DNA of 64,000 nt from Sandaracinaceae bacterium (GTDB lineage: Bacteria > Myxococcota_A > Polyangia > Polyangiales > Houyiibacteriaceae). A model generated the notes under the pieces. That model saw nothing but the letters and a program-made list of their open reading frames with translations. It ran no database searches and was not told the origin of the DNA. Numbering within the stretch: the stretch's first letter is position 1; every line of letters starts with the position of its first letter. The stretch covers positions 1,550,001-1,614,000 of the forward strand of contig JACKEI010000001.1 in the NCBI GenBank assembly GCA_020633075.1, in the 5' to 3' direction. The translations under genes were made by a program, and so were the position numbers. Of this stretch, positions 16,093 to 26,871 are shown piece after piece.

Positions 16093-17333
16093 GAGAACCT
16101 CCTGAACACCAGCGACGCGTTGGTGCCGCCGAAGCCAAACGAGTTGGACAGCACCGCGTCCACGGCCCGCTCGCGCGCCACGTTGGGGACCAGGTCCAGC
16201 CCCTCCGTGCCCTCCTCGGGGTCCTCGAGGTTGATGGTGGGCGGGACCGCGTTGTCGCGGATGGCGAGCACGGAGAAGACCGCCTCGAGGCCGCCGGCAG
16301 CCCCCAGCAGGTGCCCCGTCATGCTCTTGGTGCTGGAGATGCTGAGCCCGCTGGTGGCGTGGGGGCCGAAGACCGCGCGGATGCCACCGAGCTCCAGCAT
16401 GTCGCCGGTGGGCGTGCTGGTCCCGTGGGCGTTCACGTAGCTCACCTGATCCGGCGAGAGGCCGGCGTCTTCCAGCGCCATGCGCATGGAGCGTTGGCCT
16501 CCCTCCCCCTCAGGGGCCGGCTGGGTCAGGTGGTAGGCGTCCGCGCTCGCGCCGTAGCCGACGATCTCGCACAGGATGTTGGCGCCGCGCCGCTTGGCGA
16601 ACTCCAGCTCCTCCAACACCATGACGCCGGCGCCCTCACCGATGACGAAGCCGTCGCGCCCCTTGTCGAAGGGTCGGCTGGCCGCCTCAGGGGCGTCATT
16701 GCGCTTGCTCAGCGCTCGCATGGCCGCGAAGCCGCCGACCCCCATGGGCGTGACGGCGGCCTCCGTGCCGCCAGCGACGGCTGCGTCGATGCCCCCGCGC
16801 ACGATCCACTTGAAGGCCTCGCCAATGGCGTGCGCGCCCGACGAGCACGCGCTCGTGTTCGTGTAGCTCGGCCCACGGAAGCCGTAGCGCATGCTCACCT
16901 GGCCTGGCGCCAGGTTGGAGATGGTGGCCGGGATGAAGTAGGGCGTGATGCGCCGCGGCCCCTTCTCGAACAGCGTGCGGCAGGTCTCTTCGAAGTACTC
17001 GATGCCGCAGAAGCCGACCCCGATGAACGTGCCGATGCGGTCACGAACCTCCTCGGGGAAGCCGTCGATGCCGGCCTGGGAGACCGCCTCGGCCGAGGCG
17101 CCGAGACCGATGTGAATGAAGCGGGCGCTCTCGCGCAGCCGCTTCTTCTCCACCACGGTGAGCGGGTCGAAGTCACGGCACTCACCTGCGATCTGGGACC
17201 CGAACTCCTCCGGGTCGAAGCTAGCGATACGCGCGATCCCGCTCTTCCCCTGCAGAACGCTCTGCCAGCTGGCCTCGGCAGTGATCCCACACGGGCTCAC
17301 AGCGCCCACACCGGTTACCACGACCCTGCGCAT
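16089..17333 (-). CDS. fabF: 3-oxoacyl-[acyl-carrier-protein] synthase II
   Basis: Elongating condensing enzyme of type II fatty acid synthesis; joins malonyl-ACP to acyl-ACP. 414 residues with the Cys-His-His triad: Cys163 in NTSACSSGAH, His303 in NAHGTSTPTGD and His341 in STKSMTGHLLG. ATG with AAGGAGCC upstream. It follows acpP by 59 bases and overlaps rpiB. A single protein with the Cys-His-His pattern rules out KAS III. Confidence 0.96.
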   Translation of the reverse strand: MRRVVVTGVGAVSPCGITAEASWQSVLQGKSGIARIASFDPEEFGSQIAGECRDFDPLTVVEKKRLRESARFIHIGLGASAEAVSQAGIDGFPEEVRDRIGTFIGVGFCGIEYFEETCRTLFEKGPRRITPYFIPATISNLAPGQVSMRYGFRGPSYTNTSACSSGAHAIGEAFKWIVRGGIDAAVAGGTEAAVTPMGVGGFAAMRALSKRNDAPEAASRPFDKGRDGFVIGEGAGVMVLEELEFAKRRGANILCEIVGYGASADAYHLTQPAPEGEGGQRSMRMALEDAGLSPDQVSYVNAHGTSTPTGDMLELGGIRAVFGPHATSGLSISSTKSMTGHLLGAAGGLEAVFSVLAIRDNAVPPTINLEDPEEGTEGLDLVPNVARERAVDAVLSNSFGFGGTNASLVFRRFS

Positions 17334-17392
17334 GATAGGCTCCTTCTCTATCCCTGCGTGACGACGCCCGGCGCGCCCGCTGTAGACGGACG

Positions 17393-17629
17393 CTACTTGC
17401 CCGCGTGCTCTTTGATGTACGAGATGGCGTCGGCGACCGTGCGGATCTGCTCGGTGTGCTCGTCCGGGATCTCGATCTCGAACTGCTCCTCGAACGCAAG
17501 CGCGAGCTCCACGATGGCGAGCGAGTCGGCCCCGAGGTCGTCGATGAAGTTGGCGCTCTCTTCGATGGACGCCTGGTCCACGTCGAGCTGCTGCGAAATA
17601 ATCTCTTTGACCTTCTCGGCGATATCCAT
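17393..17629 (-). CDS. acpP: Acyl carrier protein
   Basis: 78 residues, acidic, with the phosphopantetheine attachment Ser36 in LGADSLAIVEL. Carries growing acyl chains for FabG and FabF, its neighbours. ATG preceded by AGGAGA. The short spacing (84 bases from fabG, 59 to fabF) fits one operon. Differential expression of ACP is often needed because it is very abundant; I see no separate promoter in the 84-base gap. Confidence 0.97.
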   Translation of the reverse strand: MDIAEKVKEIISQQLDVDQASIEESANFIDDLGADSLAIVELALAFEEQFEIEIPDEHTEQIRTVADAISYIKEHAGK

Positions 17630-17713
17630 GCGTGTCTCCTGCGTTTGAATCTCTATTTCAAGCCATCGTGAAGCGGAACTGGGCCCTGCGCAAACGCAAA
17701 CGGCCTCGTGTCT

Positions 17714-18460
17714 TCAAACGTACATTCCGCCATTTACACGTAACACTTGACCGGTGATGTAAGCCGCTTCGTCGCTTGCCAGAAACAGCACCGCGGCGGC
17801 GACCTCCTCCGGGCGACCGATGCGTCCGAGGGGAGTCTGGGTGAGGATACCCTCACGCGCCGCCTCTGGCAGCGATGACGTCATGTCGGTCTCGATGAAG
17901 CCGGGCGACACGGCGTTGACCGTGATGTTGCGCTTGGCGTACTCGCGCGCGAGCGTCTTGGTCAGGCCGATGATGCCCGCTTTGGAAGCCGAGTAGACGG
18001 CCTGCCCTGGGTTCCCCGACTCCGCCACCACGCTGGAGAGGTTGATGATGCGCCCGGTCTTGGCGCGCATCATGGTCCGCAAGGCCGCCTTGCTGCAGAA
18101 CAGCGTGCCGTTGAGGTTGATGGCCCACGTGGCCGCCAAGTCCTCGGGCTTCACCCGCGCCAGCAGCTGGTCGATGGCCACCCCGGCGTTGTTCACGAGG
18201 ATGTCGAGCCGGCCCTTGCGCGCGACGACGTCCTTCACGGCGTTTTCGCTCGCGTCCGGGTCGGACACGTCGAAGCCCAAGATCTCGCCATCACCCCCGG
18301 CGGCGCGCATGAGCGCGAGCGTCTCTTCCGCAGCAGCCTCGCCGCTGCGGAAGTTGACGACCACGTAGGCCCCAGCCTGCGCGAGAGCCACGCAGACCGA
18401 GCGCCCAATCCCCCGGGACCCACCTGTGACGATGGCGACCTTATCGGTCAGATCGAACAT
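17714..18460 (-). CDS. fabG: 3-oxoacyl-[acyl-carrier-protein] reductase
   Basis: NADPH-dependent reduction of 3-oxoacyl-ACP in fatty acid synthesis. 248 residues of the short-chain dehydrogenase family: TGGSRGIGR cofactor loop (12-20), NNAG (90-93), catalytic Ser near 142-143 and YSASK (Tyr156, Lys160). Location between rpmF and acpP supports FabG over other reductases of the family. The gene encoding malonyl-CoA transacylase (fabD), usually next to it, is missing here. Confidence 0.95.
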   Translation of the reverse strand: MFDLTDKVAIVTGGSRGIGRSVCVALAQAGAYVVVNFRSGEAAAEETLALMRAAGGDGEILGFDVSDPDASENAVKDVVARKGRLDILVNNAGVAIDQLLARVKPEDLAATWAINLNGTLFCSKAALRTMMRAKTGRIINLSSVVAESGNPGQAVYSASKAGIIGLTKTLAREYAKRNITVNAVSPGFIETDMTSSLPEAAREGILTQTPLGRIGRPEEVAAAVLFLASDEAAYITGQVLRVNGGMYV

Positions 18461-18489
18461 CGGACACGGTCACTCGGCAGCGCGAACGC

Positions 18490-18681
18490 TCAGCCGAGTT
18501 CTTCCTTGCCCTGGAAGAACTGTCGGCCCTTGTAGTGCCCGCAGGAGGGGCAAATACGGTGCGGGACCATCATGTCTCCGCAGGTGGGGCAGGCGATCAA
18601 GCTGGGCGCGGCCACCTTGTCATGGTTGGCTCGGCGCTGCTTGCGCTTCATGCGGCTAGTGCGTCGCTTCGGAACGGCCAC
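18490..18681 (-). CDS. rpmF: 50S ribosomal protein L32
   Basis: 63 residues starting VAVPKRRTSRMKRKQRRANH, the typical L32 N-terminus, then a zinc ribbon CPTC ... CPSC. GTG start with AGGAG seven bases upstream. It lies four bases after the yceD stop, an order conserved in many bacteria. The zinc-binding form has all four cysteines. Confidence 0.97.
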   Translation of the reverse strand: MAVPKRRTSRMKRKQRRANHDKVAAPSLIACPTCGDMMVPHRICPSCGHYKGRQFFQGKEELG

Positions 18682-18685
18682 GGGG

Positions 18686-19249
18686 TTACTCCTGTTTTCT
18701 TGGTGCAGACGCTGCGTCTGGTAGCGCCTGCCTGAGCTTCTGAAGGGTTTCCAGCTGACTGTCGGAGACCCCGAAGTCAGCTGGGGGGCGCACATGCGCC
18801 GGAATCTCGATGCCCGCGCAGGACTCGCTGCAGAGGGGCTTCATGGGGACCTCGAGGATGAGGTTCTCGCGCACGATGTCGTCGAGGATGACCTCCACGC
18901 CGTCGTAGAACTCGCGGTCCAGGTCCTCCGGGGTCAGCTCCAGCTCCTCGGGGAGCTCCTTGGCGGAGGAGCGCGGGCTCACGCTGAACGCCAGCTTGAC
19001 GTTGGCGTCGATGCGCATGTCTTCGAGGCAGCGCACACACGTGGCGATCAGGCTGGCCTGGACGCGACCGGAGACGGCCACGTCATCACCGATTTTGTGA
19101 GCGGTGACGCGCACTTGCCCAGGCTCACCGGGGACGCCGCGCAGGTCGGCGTCTGCCATGACGCTGTCCAGCCACGACGGCTCGACGGTGAAGGAGTAGT
19201 CCTTCCCGCTCTCGCTGAGCTCGTTCGTGTGAATGATGAACGTCGACAT
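18686..19249 (-). CDS. yceD: DUF177 / YceD family protein
   Basis: 187 residues. The YceD family is linked to 23S rRNA accumulation and ribosome assembly and is very often coded just before rpmF, as here. The family cysteines are present: CVRCLEDM and CSESCAGIEI, likely a metal site. The acidic middle (EELELTPEDLDREFYDG) is typical. It is the first gene of the long minus-strand run, so a promoter probably lies in 19250-19306, which looks GC-rich with no clear -10. Confidence 0.88.
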   Translation of the reverse strand: MSTFIIHTNELSESGKDYSFTVEPSWLDSVMADADLRGVPGEPGQVRVTAHKIGDDVAVSGRVQASLIATCVRCLEDMRIDANVKLAFSVSPRSSAKELPEELELTPEDLDREFYDGVEVILDDIVRENLILEVPMKPLCSESCAGIEIPAHVRPPADFGVSDSQLETLQKLRQALPDAASAPRKQE

Positions 19250-19306
19250 AGGCGTGGGCCGGTTGGCGCACAGAAGCGGGCTACCTTAGCGGGGGGACCC
19301 GGTAAG

Positions 19307-20338
19307 TCAAGGTCCGCTGGGGGCGTGGCTGAGGATGGCCAGGCCGCCCTCCCGCAGCTCCAACACCACGGCGCCGTTGGGGGCGCGCGAGCCGTCGCGG
19401 CGCTCCACGGGCGGGCCCGCGATGCGGCCCACGACCACCTGAGCAGCCGGATCCGCGGCGCGGTCGTCCATCAGGACCGCCCCCTCGGCGGTCACGCGGG
19501 TGGCCATCCACGCGGCGTGCGGCGGCCAGGCGAAGATCCCGCCCGTAATGCCCGCCTCGCGCATGAACTCCGAGAGCGTGGGATCGCCGCCGTCCGTGCC
19601 GCTCTGGTCGCGCGCGACGCCGCCGGCGGGCGCCGCCCAGGAGACCATGTAGCGGCGGGCTTCGTCGGCGTCTGGCAGGGAGTCCTCGACGTCGTCGAGG
19701 TCGTCCTCGTCATAGCCGCAGGCCGAGCGGTTGCGTGCGTAGCGCCCCCCTGCCCCGCCGGAGGTCAGCGCGAAGACCGTGTCTCCGACGCGCACGGCGT
19801 GGAACGGCCGCAGGTCGATGACGTGGCTGCGCGCGGCGTCATCCAGCGCGTCCCAGGCCTCCTCGAGCACCTCGAAGTCATCCCGCCCGCTCGCCAGGAC
19901 GAGCGAGAGGCCCGGCGCGGCGGCGAGGGCGCGGAGGGTGCAGAGCGCGTGCGCCTCGCTGTCCCCGAGCTCCCCGAGGACCCAGGTGACCTGGGCTCCT
20001 AGTGGCGCGAGGGCCGCTATGGCCGCGCTCGGGTCGGCGCTGCCCGGCCCGGGTCCCACGAACGCGGCCATGCGCAGCGCCCCGTCGAGCCCCCCGATGC
20101 TCAGGACGCGCCCCTCGGTGTTCAGCTGGAGATCGCCCACGGTCCACTGGTTCACGGCGGGCTCGTCCACTGTCATGCAGCGCACGTAGGGGTGGTCCCC
20201 ACCGGCGCGCAGCCGGCCGGCCTTGGTGCAGCCGTCGCAGCCCACCGCGAGCGTCGCCATAGCCAGGCAGGCCAGCAGGGGCGTGGCCAGGGACCGCCAG
20301 GACGGCCAGGGCAGAGAGGCGCGTGGGTTCGCGGGCAT
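19307..20338 (-). CDS. Predicted lipoprotein of unknown function
   Basis: 343 residues; the signal peptide ends in LAVGCDGC, so the first Cys is probably lipidated. ATG at 20338 chosen; a longer frame exists upstream. The body contains VDEPAVNQWTVGDLQLNTEG, LVLASGRDDFEVLEEAW, VIDLRPFHAVRVGDTVFAL and an acidic loop YDEDDLDDVEDSLPDADEA. The spacing of short motifs recalls calcineurin-like phosphoesterases, but the metal-binding Asp/His set is not convincing. Divergent from the inositol-phosphatase-type gene, with starts 77 bases apart. Confidence 0.7.
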   Translation of the reverse strand: MPANPRASLPWPSWRSLATPLLACLAMATLAVGCDGCTKAGRLRAGGDHPYVRCMTVDEPAVNQWTVGDLQLNTEGRVLSIGGLDGALRMAAFVGPGPGSADPSAAIAALAPLGAQVTWVLGELGDSEAHALCTLRALAAAPGLSLVLASGRDDFEVLEEAWDALDDAARSHVIDLRPFHAVRVGDTVFALTSGGAGGRYARNRSACGYDEDDLDDVEDSLPDADEARRYMVSWAAPAGGVARDQSGTDGGDPTLSEFMREAGITGGIFAWPPHAAWMATRVTAEGAVLMDDRAADPAAQVVVGRIAGPPVERRDGSRAPNGAVVLELREGGLAILSHAPSGP

Positions 20339-20415
20339 GCCCCAGGCCTTGTCACGGCGTCCGCGCGCGTGCAATCGCGCTCGCCGCGGGCGCGCTTCTG
20401 GTGCAGGGTTGGCGC

Positions 20416-21228
20416 ATGGACGCGTTCGACCTCGACCGAATCGGTGGCCACAAGGGCCTCGCGGCGCTCACGGACGAGCTCCTGGCTTGCGGCGAGCTGG
20501 CCCTGCGGCTGTACTCCGGAGGGGCCGCGGCCCGGACGCAGCGCAAGCCCGACCGCAGCCCCGTGACCGAGGCGGACCAGCTCGTGGAGCAGCGCCTCAT
20601 GGGCTTCCTCCGCAAGCACTACCCCGACGCGAGCTTCTGGGGCGAGGAGACCGGCAGCGAGGACCTCGGTTCGAACGGCCTGCGCTTCCTGGTGGACCCC
20701 ATCGACGGGACGCGGGCCTTCGTGCGGGGGCTGCCCACCTGGTCGGTGCTGCTGGGTCTCGAGGCGGACGGCGAGCCCGTCCTGGGCATGGCGCTCATGC
20801 CCGCCAACGGTGACCTGTTCGTGGGGGCCACCGGACACGGCGCGACGATGAATGGACGGCCTCTGCGCGTGTCGCAGGTAGGGTCGCTGGACGACGCGGT
20901 GGTCTCGCACGGGGGGCTCGACCAGTTTCGGGCGGCCCAGCGCACGGACCTGCCGGCCAAGATGAGCGAGCGCATCTACACCTGCCGCGGCTTCGCCGAC
21001 TTCGACGGGTACCGGCAGCTGCTGCTGGGGCGCGTGGACGCCATGATCGACTTGGACATCAAGCCCTACGACGTGTGCCCGGCCGCGGTGCTGGTGCGCG
21101 AGGCTGGCGGCCGCTTCACGGGCTTTTCGGGGAGGGACAGCATCCACGAGGCGAACACCGTCGCGAGCAACGGCCTGGTGCATGACGCGCTGCTCGAGCT
21201 GGTCGGTCTCGAGGAGACACGCAGCTAG
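20416..21228 (+). CDS. Inositol monophosphatase family phosphatase
   Basis: 270 residues with the family's metal-binding motifs: WGEET (Glu ligand), DPIDGTRAFVRG and PYDVCPAAVLVREAGG. Acts on inositol phosphate, histidinol phosphate or 3'-phosphoadenosine phosphate depending on the member; the R in DGTRAF and the overall length fit the HisN/IMPase group, so histidinol phosphatase is one option. ATG at 20416 follows AGGGTT. No histidine or sulfate genes are close by, so substrate is left open. Confidence 0.9.
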   Translation: MDAFDLDRIGGHKGLAALTDELLACGELALRLYSGGAAARTQRKPDRSPVTEADQLVEQRLMGFLRKHYPDASFWGEETGSEDLGSNGLRFLVDPIDGTRAFVRGLPTWSVLLGLEADGEPVLGMALMPANGDLFVGATGHGATMNGRPLRVSQVGSLDDAVVSHGGLDQFRAAQRTDLPAKMSERIYTCRGFADFDGYRQLLLGRVDAMIDLDIKPYDVCPAAVLVREAGGRFTGFSGRDSIHEANTVASNGLVHDALLELVGLEETRS

Positions 21229-21328
21229 AGACCGTGGGGCGCCCTGACTGCTGCGGACACGCGCGCGTGAAACACCTGAGCCACCAAGAGGACCTCTGAC
21301 AACCCACCGTCTCCCGTGGAAGTCCCTA

Positions 21329-22582
21329 GTGCCCGCCGCGCTCGCCGCGCTCGCCGGGTTGGGCGTGCATTGGCTGACGCACATCCATCGACCCATGGCC
21401 GAGGCCTTGGAGAGCGACATGGGGGGCTTCAGCGCCCGCGCAGGTCAGATCCTCCATGGCCCCTTGGACGCACTCATCGCGTTTCAGTCCGTCGGCGAGT
21501 CGCTCCTCCTCGCAGCGCTCTCGCTCAATGGCCACTGGGACTCGTACGTGGCGCTGACTCTCGTCCACGTGGGAGCCTGGCTCGGGGGGCTACTTGCCAC
21601 CAAGAGACTGGCTGAGAGTTGGTCGTTGGGCCCGGCGGCAGTCCTGTTCTGCGTCGTGGTCTACGCCACTTGGCTCCCTTCCGCGCTGTACTCGAATCTG
21701 TGTTTGAACGAATCCGTGGGCGCCTCACTGGTGCTCATTGGGGCCGCAAGCTGGGTGACAGACCGCGGTCGGGAAGCCTTCGTGGGCGGCGTCGCGCTCG
21801 GCCTGGCATGTCTATTTCGCCCAAACGTCACCCCGATGATCGCGATATTGTTCGCGCTCTACATCTGCGCTGGGGCCAACGCACGCTTGCGACTTGGTCG
21901 CGATTGGACGACCGCAGGTCGCCACCTTCCGTTCTGGGTCGGGTGCGCCATCGCCGTGGCGCTCGGTCTGCTGGCGACCCGACTGGTCGCGCCTGGGAGC
22001 GTTGGTTTCGCCATGAGCGATGCGATGAACCTCTACCTCGGCGTGAAGCCAATCCGTGGGCTGACGTTCGCGAACGGAGGCGGGTGGATGCCGCTCGTGA
22101 ACAACAACCTGTATACCTACATCGAATTCTCGGACGCGAGCATGATGGACAGGGAGCACTTCTTCGCTGCTGCCGCTGAGCAGGTGCGGACGCACCCGAC
22201 CGAGAGTCTCTTGCGCTGGGGTCGCAACATCGTGGAATCGACCGGGTATCACATTGGATATTTCCCAGGTCTACCCGGGTTCAATTGGCTGCTCCGACCG
22301 TTCGCCCTCGCGAGCTCGCTGTTTGCGGTCATCGGCATGTTCGCAGCGTGGCAACAGAGGCAGCGCGTGGTCGGACAACTCACCTTGGCCGCCGGGTTGT
22401 GCATGCTCGTCACGGTAGCGTTCTTCATGGGAACACCCCGCGCTCGCTTTCCGTTTGACATGGTGTTTCTCGTGGCCGCCGTCGCTGGAGCGCGCACCGT
22501 CGCGCAGCGCTGGAGCTCCCGGCGCTTGGATTCGGGAGCTGCCCGCGACGTTGACTTGCGTACGCCCCCTGGGCCCCTGTAA
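21329..22582 (+). CDS. Multi-pass membrane protein, possible GT-C-fold glycosyltransferase
   Basis: 417 residues with about nine to ten hydrophobic segments and a long extramembrane loop around residues 230-310. An acidic pair (ESDMGGFSA) comes early, as in GT-C enzymes, but no clear DxD or ExD motif is seen. GTG at 21329 is used; an in-frame CTG at 21296 preceded by AAGAGGA would add MTTHRLPWKSL-like residues and is worth testing. The G+C of the middle (TATTTC, GATATTG, TATACC stretches) is lower than in neighbouring genes. It ends 11 bases before a small membrane protein gene. Confidence 0.65.
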   Translation: MPAALAALAGLGVHWLTHIHRPMAEALESDMGGFSARAGQILHGPLDALIAFQSVGESLLLAALSLNGHWDSYVALTLVHVGAWLGGLLATKRLAESWSLGPAAVLFCVVVYATWLPSALYSNLCLNESVGASLVLIGAASWVTDRGREAFVGGVALGLACLFRPNVTPMIAILFALYICAGANARLRLGRDWTTAGRHLPFWVGCAIAVALGLLATRLVAPGSVGFAMSDAMNLYLGVKPIRGLTFANGGGWMPLVNNNLYTYIEFSDASMMDREHFFAAAAEQVRTHPTESLLRWGRNIVESTGYHIGYFPGLPGFNWLLRPFALASSLFAVIGMFAAWQQRQRVVGQLTLAAGLCMLVTVAFFMGTPRARFPFDMVFLVAAVAGARTVAQRWSSRRLDSGAARDVDLRTPPGPL

Positions 22583-22592
22583 GTTCCGCGCC

Positions 22593-22901
22593 ATGGCTGA
22601 CACGCACCACGACGAGCCGGACGTCCCGGGCCTCCCCACCATCCAAGACGAAGCCGCCGACACGCCCATGTGGGTGCCCGCTACCGGCCTCGGCCTGCTG
22701 GTGCTGATGGTGCTCATGCTGGTCTATCACGTGTCCAAGGGTCCCGAAGACGCGGCCGCCGAAGGCGACGTGGCGGCGGACGTGGCGGATGGTGACGAAG
22801 CAGCGGACGGCGCGGAGGCGGCCGGCGGCGGTGCCGATGAGGCTGCTGGCGAGGCGGCCCCCGAGGCCCCTGCGGACGACCACGCCGGCCACGGCCACTG
22901 A
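22593..22901 (+). CDS. Small single-pass membrane protein with acidic Ala-rich tail
   Basis: 102 residues. One membrane helix (TGLGLLVLMVLMLVYHV) follows a 35-residue N-terminus; the rest is Ala/Asp/Glu-rich and ends in DDHAGHGH, a possible metal-binding tip. No family recognised. The gene is followed 20 bases later by a strong terminator-like hairpin (22922-22951). Confidence 0.65.
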   Translation: MADTHHDEPDVPGLPTIQDEAADTPMWVPATGLGLLVLMVLMLVYHVSKGPEDAAAEGDVAADVADGDEAADGAEAAGGGADEAAGEAAPEAPADDHAGHGH

Positions 22902-22921
22902 ACAACTGACGAGGGGACCCG

Positions 22922-22951
22922 GACGGGATGCGGCTTCGGCGGCGTCCCGTC
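22922..22951 (+). terminator. Terminator-like hairpin after the small membrane protein gene
   Basis: GACGGGATGC (22922-22931) pairs with GCGTCCCGTC (22942-22951), ten pairs including one G-U, with a 10-base loop. Only a short T pair follows (TTGCACTT), so it is terminator-like rather than a textbook intrinsic terminator. It separates the upstream membrane protein genes from the fad operon. Confidence 0.6.
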
Positions 22952-23108
22952 TTGCACTTGTGCGCGCGCTGCGAGATCGTCACCGACCCTGGTGGCCGCA
23001 GTCCGGACTGGCGCGTGGTCAATATTACGCTTACATGCATGTCACCCCGGTTGGTGAAACGACCACCCTGGGTCCCTACCCTCCTTCCATAGCGGAGACT
23101 TCAGCAAC

Positions 23109-25481
<2,373 letters not shown>

Positions 25482-25516
25482 GCCCCCACCAACCCAAGAA
25501 ACACGAGGAATACAAC

Positions 25517-26686
<1,170 letters not shown>

Positions 26687-26732
26687 GACCCGCGCCACCC
26701 GCGTGAGGCCGCTGGCCCTCCACGTGACGCGG

Positions 26733-26760
26733 CGGCCCCGGAGCGCAGGTTCCGGGGCCG
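26733..26760 (+). terminator. Intrinsic terminator of the fadN-fadA operon
   Basis: Perfect 10-bp stem CGGCCCCGGA (26733-26742) and TCCGGGGCCG (26751-26760) with an 8-base loop, followed by TTTGCG. It lies 47 bases after the fadA stop. The T run is short, which is common in very GC-rich genomes. Confidence 0.8.
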
Positions 26761-26871
26761 TTTGCGTTCGCAGCGGGTCGGCCACGACTCCTGGTCGCGC
26801 GGGTGAAGCGCGTAGGGCCGCGCGCTGGGCTTGAGCCGCGCTCGAGCTTGGTCTATCGCGTCCGTGGAGTG

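Noticed and set aside
23033..23042. Palindrome ACATGCATGT before fadN as a regulator site
   Set aside because: A single 10-bp palindrome is expected many times by chance in 64 kb and no second copy was found.
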